DNA of 64,000 bases from Lepas anatifera (taxonomy: Eukaryota > Arthropoda > Thecostraca > Lepadidae). Position numbers and translations under genes: made by a program. Every line of letters begins with the position of its first letter. The stretch's first letter is position 1. Shown in pieces: positions 1 through 13,517 of this stretch. The notes beneath the pieces were generated by a model that did not search any database, was not told the origin of the DNA, and saw only the letters and a program-made list of their open reading frames with translations. The DNA lies in NCBI GenBank assembly GCA_034440635.1, contig JAOTON010002268.1:1569501-1633500 (forward strand). Reading direction: 5' to 3'.

Positions 1-1800
1 CATGTTTCGCGAACTGTTTGGGACCATAGAACGTAGGTGCACTCTTCTTTTAGTTATAGGTCAGAACGGCGTGGATTGATGTGGAAGCTAACTCGCCAAC
101 AGGTACCGGTAGGGACTGTAAAAAAAACCTTCCCAGAGTATACGCAAGCAGCACGATAATATGATGGAATGGTATTATATACATAGATACAAAGGCATGT
201 ACTCCGGGACGGGCAATTACCATAAGCTAATGGTAGTCGTACTCAAGTTTCATCCCAACTTCGATAAAGATCATTGGATTATCTTCGTCGGGACGGTGAA
301 TTCGATAACCCAATAAACATGCTGATATCTTCGATAACGTGATGACAGCAACGTCAACTTTTTTACAACTTGTGAAATTGATTTCATCGGAAGAAACTTC
401 TGTGTGAGATCCAACCGATGAAAAATATTAGAGCTGCTTGGAAAGGAGAGAGTGGGCGGGGTGAATGGTGAGGCCAGGCAGCGTGTGACATTTCTCACTT
501 GTACTGGCGGTAGCTTTCACCGCACCGCGCTGTGTTGGCTATTCATGGCCTTGAAATGTTTGCAAAGCCGTCAGACCCTCAATAAGCGAACACGTCATGG
601 ACAAACCACCAGAGTGCACCTAACAGTACTACGCCAATTCCAGTGGTTTGCTCGTTAAAACTTTTAACACGAAATGGGCTCCCTTTGTTTCTGGTTCGGT
701 AACGTGAAGAAAGTTGTCTGGATTATTCATCAAAATAGCATTTTCAATAGTAGCATAATGCGTTGCAACACTTTTAATGGAATCAATCCTGTAGGATAAA
801 AGTTTAATACCATCTTCTCCCACCTAGCGAATGCAGATTGACATCAGCGAGTGCAGTACAATTTTGAAGCCCTCTTAGGATTTTTAGATGACAACTGAGG
901 GAGGGCGCTGTTTACTGAAGATCAGCTATGTCAGCAACCTCTTGAAGCCCATCTGATTCTCAAACAATGCGTGTTTGTGAAGAAAATCAAAAATTTCACG
1001 CTATGGGGAGAGGATTCTCAAATGAAATGAGACAATGACAATTAACAAAGTTCTCAAAAGAAGTAATCGTTATAGATGGGCAAAAACGAAAAATCGATAA
1101 ATTAAATTCGATAACGACAAATGGCAATCGCAAACTTGGGAAACATTATCGTCAATAACAGCTTCAATTATCGTTATCGGCAGAAGCCAGCCAAGTGTCC
1201 AATCTCTGTTCACGCTACACATCAGTAAAATATAGAACAGATAATAATTTCGGAAAGTTTTTACCAAAATCTTTATGGGAAACGGTTCTGTTTACTGTGA
1301 CTATTGTTAAACCCTTAGCACTGCATTTCTTCACCAGATTGACTTAAATGGGCTTCGATTGTTCCCAAAAAGAAAGGATAGTTGGAGTCGTTCGTTGTTT
1401 GCGGTTGTTGCTGGTTGAACACATTCTTATTCATTGTTCCGAATTACCACGGCTTCCGCCGGTGGTGCATTGATCTTAAAGGACGATGGAAATGGCCAGA
1501 ATGACCGACCTGAACTCGGTAGGTATTACCCAGTCAACAATGACCGACCTAAACTTCGTAGGTATAACCTAGTCAACTTTTTGCATGCAATATCGAAGGG
1601 TGCGAGAGGCCAGCCGGCGACGCCTCCAGCATCGGGACTGATCGGCTGAAAAGAAGGAAGCCTTCGGGCTTTACCGCGCATTAACTGCTGAGGTCTTATG
1701 GCGTCGCCAGCTCTCATCCTGTTGGAAGGGTATATTGGGGATCAAGTAGTCATTCAGCATTCCCGCACGGAGTTCAACCGCGGGTCACCAACGTGGAAGC
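1..1800. other. Gene-free stretch, mostly unique sequence
   Basis: No reading frame here resembles a known protein, and all frames are short. The sequence is AT-rich with scattered copies of the word TCGATAACG (around 254-330 and 1080-1180), which may be remains of an old repeat. A 39-bp direct duplication at 1500-1577 is listed separately. I see no promoter, exon or RNA gene that can be supported. Confidence 0.6.
1500..1577. repeat. 39-bp tandem duplication
   Basis: Two adjacent 39-bp units, 1500-1538 and 1539-1577, share the frame AATGACCGACCT...CGTAGGTATxACC..AGTCAAC with a handful of differences. Each unit contains a TGACC half-site like those in the TTAA elements nearby, but no element end is visible. 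Confidence 0.75.
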
Positions 1801-2647
1801 CTAACACGCGCATTGACGGGGGTCTGAGCCACCTTCGCTTTGACGGGGGGCGGGTACCCGCCCCCTAAGATCTCAAGAACCACAGTAGGTAGCGAAAAAC
1901 AGTAAACAGCGCTGGGTTGCCCATCCACTTCTTCATCGAAAACATTTGTACCATTTTTTTGTCAGGTCACATTTAAGATCACGAGAGGTCAAAACATGCC
2001 GTAATAGGGATAACATGTAAATTAAGTTTTTCGGCCATTACATCTGAACAAGTAAAGATAGAGCAAAACGACTTGAACTATATGAATCATCTCAGCAAGC
2101 CGAATCGAATGATATTTAATTTGACCTTGGTAGGTCTAAATCAACTATTTGACCTGACCTGAGGTCACACCAGGGTCAAATTGTATAAAATGCATATCAT
2201 TAGAACCGCAAAGCCATGGCGAGTCTAATGGAGCTAAAATAAATGCTCTATCACCATACGTTACTGAGTTATTCCGTAAAAACCATTTTCATATGTATTT
2301 CCAATGGAGAGGTCATGGCTCGTACCTGACCTTAGGTCATCGATATAAAAAATACCGGAGCATATTTTAGAAAACTCGGTAGGGCCATTATGTGATATGA
2401 GTTTCAATCGGATAAGTTCACACTGCTCCGACTTATGCTATCTTAAACTTTTTTTGAGGTCGGGTCACTTGACCTGTACTGGTGACCTGATCTGAGATGA
2501 CCTAACCTTAAAATTTTCACAGAAGTTGTAAAAATGATGAGGAAAAAGGTATGCCATGTACGGCGGCGCGTAGCACCGCCGTTTTTCTGCTGTCTCCGAA
2601 AAACCCGAGGGGGCGGGTACCCGCTCCCCCGTAAATGCGCGTGTTAA
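1801..2647 (+). mobile_element. TTAA family A non-autonomous transposon, copy 1
   Basis: The left end is CTAA (a decayed TTAA) followed by CACGCGCATTGACGGGGG; the right end is the exact inverse ending in TTAA at 2644-2647. Just inside both ends is the palindrome GGGGGCGGGTACCCGCCCCC (left 1846-1865; right copy carries one change). The interior is rich in GGTCA/TGACC words, including a TGACCTGACCTGAGGTCA-type cluster near 2150. There is no transposase frame. TTAA target sites are known for the piggyBac and Kolobok superfamilies; which of these moves family A cannot be decided here. Confidence 0.85.
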
Positions 2648-2794
2648 CAAGCCACCACTGCGCCAGTGCATCCCAAGATGTGCTAAAACAGGGACCCCGC
2701 AGAGAATATAACTTTTAGGATAACTTTAGAAAATGTATTCTTGGGCAAAAAAGCTAGTGACCTCCGTCAGCAATTTTGTTGTTTTTTTTTGTGT

Positions 2795-4582
<1,788 letters not shown>

Positions 4583-4710
4583 CAGGGGTGCGGATTTCTA
4601 TCTCTTTTAGGGGTGCCCGAGCACCACCCACGAAACTTTGGACTAGTGTTAAAATATCCTTTAAATGCTGCTGATTTTCCTTTCAAGGATTTTGAATTGT
4701 TTTGGCGATG

Positions 4711-6955
4711 TTAACCCATTAACGCCCGCACCTACTCCCAGCTTTCAAATTGGCGAAACAAATGTTTTCCTATGCTTAGAATATGCCCAATAAGATGTTC
4801 CGAAAGTTTTAAATCGATACCACTTTTAGATTCTGAGATATGACACCGGACAAAAATGACCCGCTGGGCGTTTGGGACATCGGCTCGCACAGCGCGGCCG
4901 GCTCCCGGGCGGCGCTGTCACCGCACTCAGCGGCCCAATGCGCATCGCTTTTGCTGCAGTTCTGTGAAGTGTTTTTATTTCCTCTTTTATATTGGCCATA
5001 GTAAAATATTTAGACAGTTATATGATCTTAAGGTTTAATTAAAGACAGCACCAACAGCATATTTGCAAATAGTATACAATAGTGGTTAACCTAGACTGAT
5101 GATTTGCGGGGATAGACTAAAATTGTGAACATCATAGTATTTTAAGAATATTTTGAATATCAAAGGTTTTGGAAACGTTTCTTTTGTCTCTACCTCCTTC
5201 CTTCTCCGCCTCCCAGACTTTGTGACTGATGTTCACTGAGCTTTCAACGAGAAATCGTAATATTCAGCATACAGATGAAAAGTTTTGAAAACTCAATCCG
5301 TTAGCTCCCCACGCGGTGCACATTAGCTTGATTAATCTCAAAATCTCCAAACGGGTCCATTTCCATCTTTCCAACTTTTTTTGGAACAAGTAGGCGCTTC
5401 ATAGTTGCATAAATGTGAACCTCCACATTTCCAGGCACGCCACTGGTCATTGTAACGCTGGTCAGCTCATCATCTTTCTCATCCTCATGACTAATATATT
5501 TTGTGATGGTATGATTATGATATGCACCTGATCCGCTCCGCTATCTTGCGCACTTAAAACAACTTATTTTGCTTCTTTTCCTGCAAAACATTTGATCTGT
5601 GGCATTGCTAACAACTATGTTTTCGATATTTTTATGTCTCCATGGCTGGAGATTTCTTCTCGATCCGGGAGGGGTTCTGGATGGTTTAACGCTGGCACTG
5701 CAATCCAAGCCCTAGACAAAGTCTGTGGGAGACAAAAATACAGGCAGGTCTTGACCCCTCCTCCTAACCCCCGGGATGTTCACTCATGGTAGTTTCACTT
5801 GACTAGAACCAAGCAAAAATAGTGCTAGTTGCGTTTTAGACGAAGTTCTAGAACTTCCCAAGCTTTCACCCATTTTATACTGCTCCAGACGTTTGACACT
5901 GCACCATCTCGTGAAAACAAACCATCGCGGCGGCCGCGATAATTTCCAACTCATTTTTGTCAGCTGGTCATTGGCTTTCAATCATTAGTGGACACAAGGG
6001 GGCTGAAGGCTCAAGCCCCCCTACCGAGGTCAGTGTGCCTATAGTACCTAAATGCATTACTGAGGGCTGTTCCGAGGCCATGGCGGGGGAGGCTCGAGAC
6101 CCCTAACCCCCCCCACCACCCAATGAAGACCTCAATCCGCTACTGTTCCCTATCCTCTCTATCCACTACACACAATCCATCAAGGGGAAAAGACAAGGCT
6201 CTGCTAGGTTTTAGTCAGTGCTAAAATTTCGATAAGTTTTCAAAACTCCTGAAAGTTGTATTTAATAACGCCTTTACAAAATACTGGAACCATCTTGCAT
6301 GTTTCCGTTAAAATTATGTGATAATCATTCCCAAAATAAGACAGACCCCGAAAACGGTAGGAAGCATTTCATGAACTTCAAAGTTTCCAAACGTATCGAC
6401 ATTGCACTAAAAATCTTCAGATTTGATGAAAAATATATAAACTGGCAACCCTGCATTCGCAGGACCCACAATGCCTCCCTTCCTCTAGGTAACATTGTGC
6501 ACCTAACGCACCAGACGGGAGGACGGGACACATCCTTTTAGTCATTTTCAGCGGCCCGCAGATGTCCGCAACGCCCAGCGGGTCATTTTTGTCCGCTTCA
6601 TATTTGACGATGTCTCATGGCAAAGCCGTTCAAGAAAATCTTACTCTTTCTTCAGCATCTGACTCCTAGTGGTCTTGGCTTAATGCCAATCATGCAAACC
6701 CTTTTCAGCTTTCCATATGTTATTGCGAGAAACAAAATTTGCAGAGCTATCTCACGCTGACCAAAACCTCGCCAAAATAAGTTCCACCAAAATCTTCCCA
6801 TAAAAACCTAGAATTTTCAAATGCATTTTTCCAGCTTGTCCACGCTCTGAAACACACATCCATATCATAAACATTAAGATCACTTCACTGGTACCGATTC
6901 TGCAGCCTGTCAAAGTCAGAGGACAATAATGACCCGCTGGGCGTTAACGGGTTAA
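4711..6955. mobile_element. TTAA family I element nested in the hAT-like MITE
   Basis: Bounded by TTAA at 4711-4714 and 6952-6955. The left terminus CCCATTAACGCCC matches the inverse of the right terminus GGGCGTTAACGGG. A second inverted pair lies further in: a block with GACCCGCTGGGCGTT near 4858 and its inverse near 6563-6590, so the element is partly fold-back. It hosts the 148-bp MITE at 5641-5788 and a short CAGTAGCGGATT-ended scrap near 5985-6146. No transposase is recognisable. CCC next to TTAA is the usual piggyBac-type end; assignment is inferred. Confidence 0.72.
5641..5788 (-). mobile_element. 148-bp CATGG-ended MITE, copy 1
   Basis: This segment is the reverse complement of 47695-47842 with roughly 75-80% identity by eye: CATGGCTGGAGAT...CTTCTCGATCC at one end and CCCCCGGGATGTTCACTCATG at the other. 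The ends are inverted repeats of each other. No clear target duplication survives here, unlike the second copy. Confidence 0.75.
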
Positions 6956-7074
6956 AAAAACACGTGAGAAGGCTCAAACACACTTTATATCATGTTATCA
7001 CTTCTATTGTGGTAGAGATTGTCATTATTTCAAATTTTAATACCCAAAATATTTTGTGAAAATCCCCATCCCTG

Positions 7075-7626
7075 GTGGAGACCAGGAATTTTTCTCGCGA
7101 ATGTTATCCTCTTCAGGCCGTAATTATCATTAAAGTTAAACAACTAAGTTATCATTATCATTTGTGTGTCAAGACTGCCCTTAGTTTTCATGAATGCAAC
7201 ATTTTCCTCGTAAAAACATTCAAAATTTTGCAAGATATTGCCGGTGCTTATCACTGTGGAAAAAGATTGATTAAGCGTCATCTTGTGTTCTTATCCCCAT
7301 ATGGGGTAAAGCGGAGAGAATGAGTCTACTGTATGCACCCCGGCGGTAAAACCCCGCTATAGAATGAATTTCTGAGCATCTTTGTGCCAACTCCGCATGA
7401 CCTAGTATGTCTGTTTATTGCAGCTTGCTCCACTTTTCGGGCCTTTGCATGTGCTTGTATATCAAATACAACTAATTGCATACAAAGCGAATAATGCAAT
7501 CGCTTGTTTTTTTCGGAGAAGCCTTTCTTTTGTACAGCCTTGCTATGTATATTTCACTTCTTCCTATGTATTTAACTTCTTTGCTATGTATATTTCACAG
7601 CAACCCTTCCCCCGCACCCGCTCATA
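7075..7626. other. Short gene-free spacer between two transposon nests
   Basis: About 550 bp of unique AT-rich sequence after the GTGGAGAC duplication and before the outer family A element. The pyrimidine-rich stretch 7520-7610 contains four near-copies of TATGTATxTxxCTTCTT. No gene or RNA is visible. Confidence 0.5.
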
Positions 7627-8461
7627 TCAACACGCGCACTCCGCGCACTGACGGGGGTACCCAACCCCCTCGGCTTTTTTGGAGATAGAATAAAAACGGT
7701 CGTGCGTAGCGCTGCCGTACTTGGCATGCCTTTTCCCCTATCATTTTTACAATGTAATGCTAATTTTAAGGTTGAGTCATATCAGGTCAGGTCACCAGTG
7801 CAGATCAAAGTGACCAAACGTCAAAAAAATAAGATAGTATACGTCAAAATAGGGCGAACCCATCCAATTGAAAGCAGAGGCGTGAATTTATATCTCTTTG
7901 GGGGTGCCCGATACCCCCCATTGATCTGCTGGGTACTCCCAATGGTGATTTGGGCACCTCCAACTAAAACTTCAAGTAATTGCCAAAAAGTGCTTGAAGA
8001 GGATGAAAATATAAACAAATACATTTTTGACCAGTTATAGGTAGTAATATTCTCTGCCCGACTTACAGCTTTATCCTTAGCTTGCAAGGAAATACCTAGA
8101 TATCATAGACAATTAACAATGTACCTGTACAAACACTTTTTGAGGATTCAAAATTTAAGCAGAGATCTATAGGAAGTCCATAGCAGATAACAAATCATAG
8201 GATATACGCAGGAGCTGTACAAAGTGGATTTTTTTCTCACAAAGAAGTTGAGCCCATCACACATATTTGAAACCAATAAAACACTCCGGCATCATGGGGA
8301 CCTTATTCTGTGATTATGTCTCACACTGCTAAGCAGCGCCTTTTCTGTTTCATAGTTGCTGTTTAAAACCATAACATGAAATCACCCAGCCTGAGGGCCT
8401 TCTCGTGTATTTGGAGGCAGTAAATTACCAAAAATATAAAATGGAGATGTTTGTTGCATGA

Positions 8462-8470
8462 ATATATATA

Positions 8471-8527
<57 letters not shown>
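8462..8527. repeat. (AT)n microsatellite
   Basis: About 65 bp of AT dinucleotides with one TT phase break near 8477, inside the hAT-like element. Open frames across it are Tyr-Ile runs only. Confidence 0.95.
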
Positions 8528-8530
<3 letters not shown>

Positions 8531-9199
8531 TGCACCACTCAGCAAGGAAAAATTCAGAACCCATGACGGCATCATTGCAAGCATAAAACGCTGGCTCATT
8601 ATAGCTCAATACTAACCTAGCTGCGCCTGAAAAGGAACTAATAACCCTCCCGACACCCTTCCTTTGAAGTCTTTGCATAACTCAATTTCACCTCCATGAT
8701 TCAGAACCTGCTCTACTTTCCAGCAAGCCTTATCGTCTGCTCCCCTAATGTTCCAGGAAATTCCCTTGTCCCTTCCCTCTGTAATCGTCGGCTGCCTGCA
8801 CGGACACAAAATAAAAAGGCCAAATGGAATGAAGATAATGCGTAGGAAATGACCCTCGAACAATAATCGAGAATGAAAAGAAATCCTTAGAGGAACCGAT
8901 TTTTTTTAAAATAACAATCCTTTATGATTTATTTGAATTCCGCAAAAACTTGAGTTGAAAAAAATGAGTTGAAAATGACACTGTATCTGTTGTATCACAT
9001 TACCTGGATTAGATGATGAGGGATGATGGAAAAGTTAAACCCAAGTTCATTTGCACGATTTTCAACGAAAATCGCGATGTAATAAATTAATTTCGTGAAA
9101 AGCCGAAATGTTCCGGATCACAGTTGGCCTAAAAGGCTTTGGCGCTGGTATCAGGTGGGTACAGACCCTTGGCAGAGGTATCATCATTATGATGGTGAT

Positions 9200-10044
9200 T
9201 TAACACGCGCATTGACGGGGGTCTGAGCCACCTTCGCTTTGACGGGGGGCGGGTACCCGCCCCCTAAGATCTCAAGAACCACAGTAGGTAGCGAAAAACG
9301 GTAAACGGCGTTGGGTAGCCCATCCCCTTCTCCATCGAAAACATTTGAACCATTTTTTTCTCAGGTCACATTTAAGGTCACGAGAGGTCAAAACATGCTG
9401 TAATAGGGATAACATGTAAATTAAGTTCTTCGGCCATTGCATCTGAACAAGTAAAGATAGAGAAAAACGACTGAAACTGTATGAATCCTCTCAGCAAGCC
9501 CAATCAAATGATATATAATTTGACCTTGCTAGGTAAAATCAACGATTTGACCTGACCTGAGGTCAGGTCAGGGTCAAATTATATAAAATGCATATCATTA
9601 GAACCGCAAAGCCCGGGCGAGTCTAATGCAGCTAAAATGAATGCTCTATCACCATCCGTTACTGAGTTATTCCGTAAGAACAATTTTTCCCATGTATTTC
9701 CAATGGAGAGGTCATGCCTCGTACCTGACCTTAGGTCATCGATATCAAAAACACCTGAACATATTTTAGAAAACTCGGTGGGGCCATTATGTGATATGAG
9801 TTTCAATCGGATAAGTTCACCCTGCTCCGACTTATGCTATCTTAAACTTTTTTTAGGTCGGGTCACTTGACCTGTGCTGGTGACCTGACCTGAGATAACC
9901 TAACCTTAAAATTTTCACAGAATTTGTAAAAATGATAAGGAAAAAGGCATGACAAGTACGGCGGCGCTACGTGCCGCCGTATTTCTGCTATCTCTGAAAA
10001 ACCCGAGGGGGGCGGGTACCCGCCCCCGTCAATGCGCGTGTTAA
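9200..10044 (+). mobile_element. TTAA family A element, copy 2 (845 bp, complete)
   Basis: TTAA at 9200-9203 and 10041-10044; perfect 18-bp ends CACGCGCATTGACGGGGG. The word TTTGACGGGGG recurs about 28 bp inside the left end. Perfect 20-bp palindromes GGGGGCGGGTACCCGCCCCC lie at 9245-9264 and 10008-10027. I count 16 GGTCA/TGACC words in 845 bp, where fewer than two are expected by chance, including a mirrored cluster at 9546-9577. It is closely similar to copies 1, 3 and 4. No coding capacity. It sits inside the hAT-like element, so it is younger than that insertion. Confidence 0.92.
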
Positions 10045-10610
10045 GATGTGGCTAATTTTTGGTCCATTAGGTGCCTATAACACCAGGTGAATCTTGCTAC
10101 TGGACTGAGAGCTCTAACTGACTACTGAGTGTACCATTGCTCAATTGAAACTTATTCTCAATTATTTTACCGTTTTATATGCAGGGAAATTTTTTCCAGG
10201 TAGATACTTACCTGGCTCATTATGACACATCGCACAGACCTTAAAAATTACATTGAGGACTGATGTGAGGATTTTCTATCTTCTCTATCTTATGGGGCTG
10301 CACAGTGGGTGGACACACAATATTTCTGCTATTTTGATTTTTATATTGCTACCTGGCTTCCTTTTAGAGGGTTGTGGTGATTTTGAAGGAGGCTTAATAA
10401 TGCAAAAGACTATCTTAGCGCTGTCGCAGTTGACAGCTTTCAGATTTGGTCACCCCCAATGGTTTTAAACAATCCACACCCCTGATTGAAACTCATATCA
10501 CATAATGGGCCCACTGAGTTGTTCAAAATATATTCCAGCATTTTTCAAATCAATGTAATAAGGTCAGAAACGAGCCATGACCTTTCCATTGGAAAACATG
10601 GGAGAATGGT

Positions 10611-11579
10611 TTAACCCGCGCCCCACCGGGGTCCGGCGCCACCTTTCCACCGGGGGCCATCGATGGATGGCCCCCTCTAACTCCGAAATATGGGCGTTAG
10701 CGCAAATCTGCAAGTGCATTGAAAGCTCGGGTGAATTCAGTGAAATTACTTCGCATATTTTGTGTCGGGTCAATGGTTTGACCTCCAGATGTCAATTAGG
10801 TCAAATCGGCTATTTTACTCAAATATGCAATGATTAAGCAAACTGGTCATAACTCTTATGTCATTAGAGTTATTGAGGCCTGGTAAAAATCATTTGATAG
10901 GAAATTGCCGTACTTTTCCGCTATGTGGAACGTAAAGACCTCCCGCCAGTGGTTTGACCTCCAGAGGTCCTCGTGACCTAATATGACCTGAGGTCAGAAG
11001 GTCCAAGTGACCTTGCCATATATCAATGAAAGCCAGTGACAAGGCAAATACGATGGTGTTTGTTTCAGCGCCTAGCTTAATTAGGTCAAAGTTATTGTCA
11101 AAATACTGTTTTTGACCTCTGGTGACCTTGGATGACCTTGGAAAGTCAAGCGTAAATATGACCCCTGGGATCTGTGAAGGGTGTCCAAAACACTGTTCTG
11201 AGCAGTCTGAGTATTTGCAATCATTTTTGTGGTTTTATATCATGAAACGGTTTTCCATGCTTTTCCAATGGGGAGGTCGCCTCGTGACCTAACCTCAGGG
11301 CACGAAATCGAAAATCCCGGATATACACCTTGTAGACCCTGGAGGGTTCATGAGTGTGGAGTTTCAAATCGATCGACTTTGAAATGTGCTCTTACGGCTC
11401 TAAGTTGAAGTGAGGTGACCTTGGTTGACCTCGTCTGGTGACCTGACCTTGGGTGACCCGGGGTAAAAATTTCAGGGATGATGGGAAAATGATGCGTGGA
11501 GGTAGAGCCCTCACCGCGGTGCTGCGCCTGTTTTTTCTGCTATCCCGGACCTTGGGGCCTCGATGCCCGTGGGGGTTAA
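10611..11579 (+). mobile_element. TTAA family B element, copy 1
   Basis: TTAA at 10611-10614 and 11576-11579. The left end is CCCGCGCCCCACCGGGG; the right end is GATGCCCGTGGGGG, a slightly shortened version of the complete right end at 49184-49196. The interior closely matches 48171-49200, including the GGTCA-rich body and the subterminal block TTTTTCTGCTATCCCGGA. It interrupts the outer family A element, and the LINE begins only seven bases to its right. No transposase. Confidence 0.85.
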
Positions 11580-11586
11580 ACTAGAA

Positions 11587-13389
11587 GTCCAACGACAGCT
11601 AAGACGTGCTTACTGGGAGTACCTGAACTCCATCTTTGAAGGTACGGACTCGGAACAAGAAACCAATGATAAACGTTTTTGGACTTATATAAAACACCTC
11701 AAGTCCTCAAATGTTGAAGTGGCGCCTCTGAAAGAAGGTGGTCGTCTGGTATCAGACCCTAAACAACAGGCGGAAGTGCTCAACCGACAGTTTCATTCTG
11801 TTTTCATTGAAGGGAAGAGCTACACGAAAAAGGAATTCAGGCGTAAATGTGACATGCCTTGGGACAACTATCCTGTCATCGGAGATGTCACTATAACGGC
11901 GCAAGGCGTTCGGAAGGTCCTATCAAACCTAAACCCGAGTAGAGCTACGGGACCCGACAACTTGAGCACACGCGTCTTGAAGGAACTTGCGAATGAGGTA
12001 GTACCTATTCTCACGATCATTTTTCAGTCCTCGGTGGACACCAGCCTGGTTCCTGTTGACTGAAAGGATGCACTCGTAACACCAGTGTTCAAAAAAGGAC
12101 AGCAACAAGATCCAGCAAACTATCGCCCGGTTTCACTTACGAGTGTATGCTGCAAGTTACTAGAGCATATACTTGCCAGTGCTATTAAGACCCATATGGA
12201 AGATAATAATATCATGTGCAGCTATCAACATGGATTCAGGAAGAGACGATCGTGCGAGTCACAGCTTCTTGAATTCACCGAGGAGCTTACTAAAAACACT
12301 GCCAAAGGGCTCCAAACAGACATTCTAATAATGGATTTTGCCAGGCATTTGACAGGTGAATCCGCCTATTACTAACAGCCAACACTATGGCGTGGGGGAA
12401 AATTCAGCACATGGATTTCCGACTTCCTTCGCGATAGGAGGCAAGCAGTGGTTGTCAACGGTGTCAGGTCTGAATTCATTCATGTCAAGTCTGGAGTCCC
12501 ACAGGGAAGTGTTCTCGGCCCGTGCCTTTTCTTGGTCTATATAAATGACCTTCCGGACAACTTTATAAGGGCACGTGCACGTTTATGCGCTGACGACACT
12601 GCAGTCTACAATGTTGTAACGAGTGTCGCAGATCAACAAAGCCTCCAACGAGACCTCAACGAGCTTGCACTCTGGGAGACCAAGTGGGAAATGAAGTTTC
12701 ATCCACAGAAGTGTTCCTCACTTCAGGCAACCCGAGGCAAAGAACTCCTACCATACCAATATGTTCTGCACAGTCACACGTTGGAGACCGTCCGGAATGC
12801 GAAATACTTAGGAGTCACCCTCAGCAAAGACTGCAGCTAGAATGAGCACAACGAGAAGACTTGTTCCAAAGCCAACAAATCTCTTGGTTTCTTGAAGAGG
12901 AATTTGAAAATCATCTCCCGGAAGATCAAAGAAGCTGCGTACAAGGTATATGTACGTCCCATTTTAGAATATGCAAGTGCCGTCTGGGACCCTCACCATC
13001 AACAGAGCATCAATAGAATAGAAAATATTCAACGTAGGGCGGCAAGGTTCGTTATGAGAGACTATCGGAGAACGACCAGCTTAAAATCAATGCTAAAAGA
13101 GCTCAAATGGCCATCTCTTGAAGAGTGACGGAAAAAAGCTCGGCTTACGATGCTTTATAAGATAAAACACGGCATGATGGATGCAGAAGGCATAAAGAGT
13201 AAACTTATACTGCTCCCGCCAAGATCACGACGGGGACACAATCAGCAGTTTCTGGCACCACGATGCAGAGCGGACTATCACCTTCACGCTTTTCTCCCGA
13301 AAACCATCCGAGATTGGAACAACTTGCCCCATGCAACTGTGGAAGCTGCTTCACTCGACTCATTTGTGACTCTTTTGTGTAAACATTAA
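11587..13389 (+). pseudogene. Broken non-LTR retrotransposon reverse transcriptase
   Basis: In intact relatives this enzyme copies the LINE RNA into DNA at a nicked chromosomal site. Visible RT landmarks in order: RATGPDNLSTRVLKELA, VTPVFKKG with NYRPVSLTS, QHGFRKRRSCESQLLEF, the first catalytic region ILIMDFA, TWISDFL, SGVPQGSVLGP with INDLP, the active-site motif as CADD (usually FADD or YADD), AKYLGVTL, and the C-terminal YVRPILEYASAVWDP and QRRAARFV. The frame is continuous except for in-frame stops at about 12061, 12373, 12838 and 13126 and a damaged patch at 12345-12405, where two frame changes and a short loss remove the segment after the first catalytic Asp. It cannot be functional. 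Family: Jockey-superfamily LINE, CR1/L2-like, by motif recognition only. Confidence 0.9.
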
Positions 13390-13517
13390 TCATCTGCCAT
13401 CCATGCATTGTAACCTCATATGTAAATTTTTATTCTTCTTTTTGAGATGTATAAACCACGGACACTCGCATTGACAAAATAATCAACTTGATGATTGTGG
13501 TCAATACACGGTAGAAG
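11587..13517 (+). mobile_element. 5'-truncated CR1/L2-like LINE with 8-bp target duplication
   Basis: The insert is flanked by AACTAGAA at 11579-11586 and 13518-13525, which I read as its target-site duplication inside family A. Only the reverse-transcriptase half and 3' region are present; the upstream endonuclease is missing, as expected from abortive target-primed reverse transcription. After the reading frame closes at 13389 there are about 128 bp of 3' UTR with no poly(A) tail, which fits CR1/L2-type elements better than L1. The left duplication overlaps the last two bases of the B element's TTAA, so the two insertions abut. Confidence 0.85.

Larger units (their letters stand above)
4583..7074 (+). 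mobile_element. hAT-like MITE interrupted by a TTAA element
   Basis: The ends are CAGGGGTGCGGATTTCTATC on the left and ...AATCCCCATCCCTG on the right, flanked by a perfect 8-bp target duplication GTGGAGAC at 4575-4582 and 7075-7082. Eight-base duplications with CAG termini are typical of hAT elements. Removing the nested element at 4711-6955 leaves only about 247 bp, close to the 260-bp uninterrupted relative at 24013-24272, so the original element was a short MITE with no coding capacity. The left arm carries GGGGTGCCCGAGCACC, shared with the other members. Confidence 0.88.
7875..10484 (+). mobile_element. hAT-like element inserted into family A
   Basis: Starts CAGAGGCGTGAATTTATATC and ends CAATCCACACCCCTG, flanked by ATTGAAAG (7867-7874) and ATTGAAAC (10485-10492), a 7/8 target duplication lying inside the family A sequence. 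Both sides continue the A alignment without a gap. The left arm repeats the GGGGGTGCCCGATACCCCCC palindromic motif of the other hAT-like copies. It contains an (AT)n tract and a second, younger A element (9200-10044). No transposase frame is evident. Confidence 0.85.
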
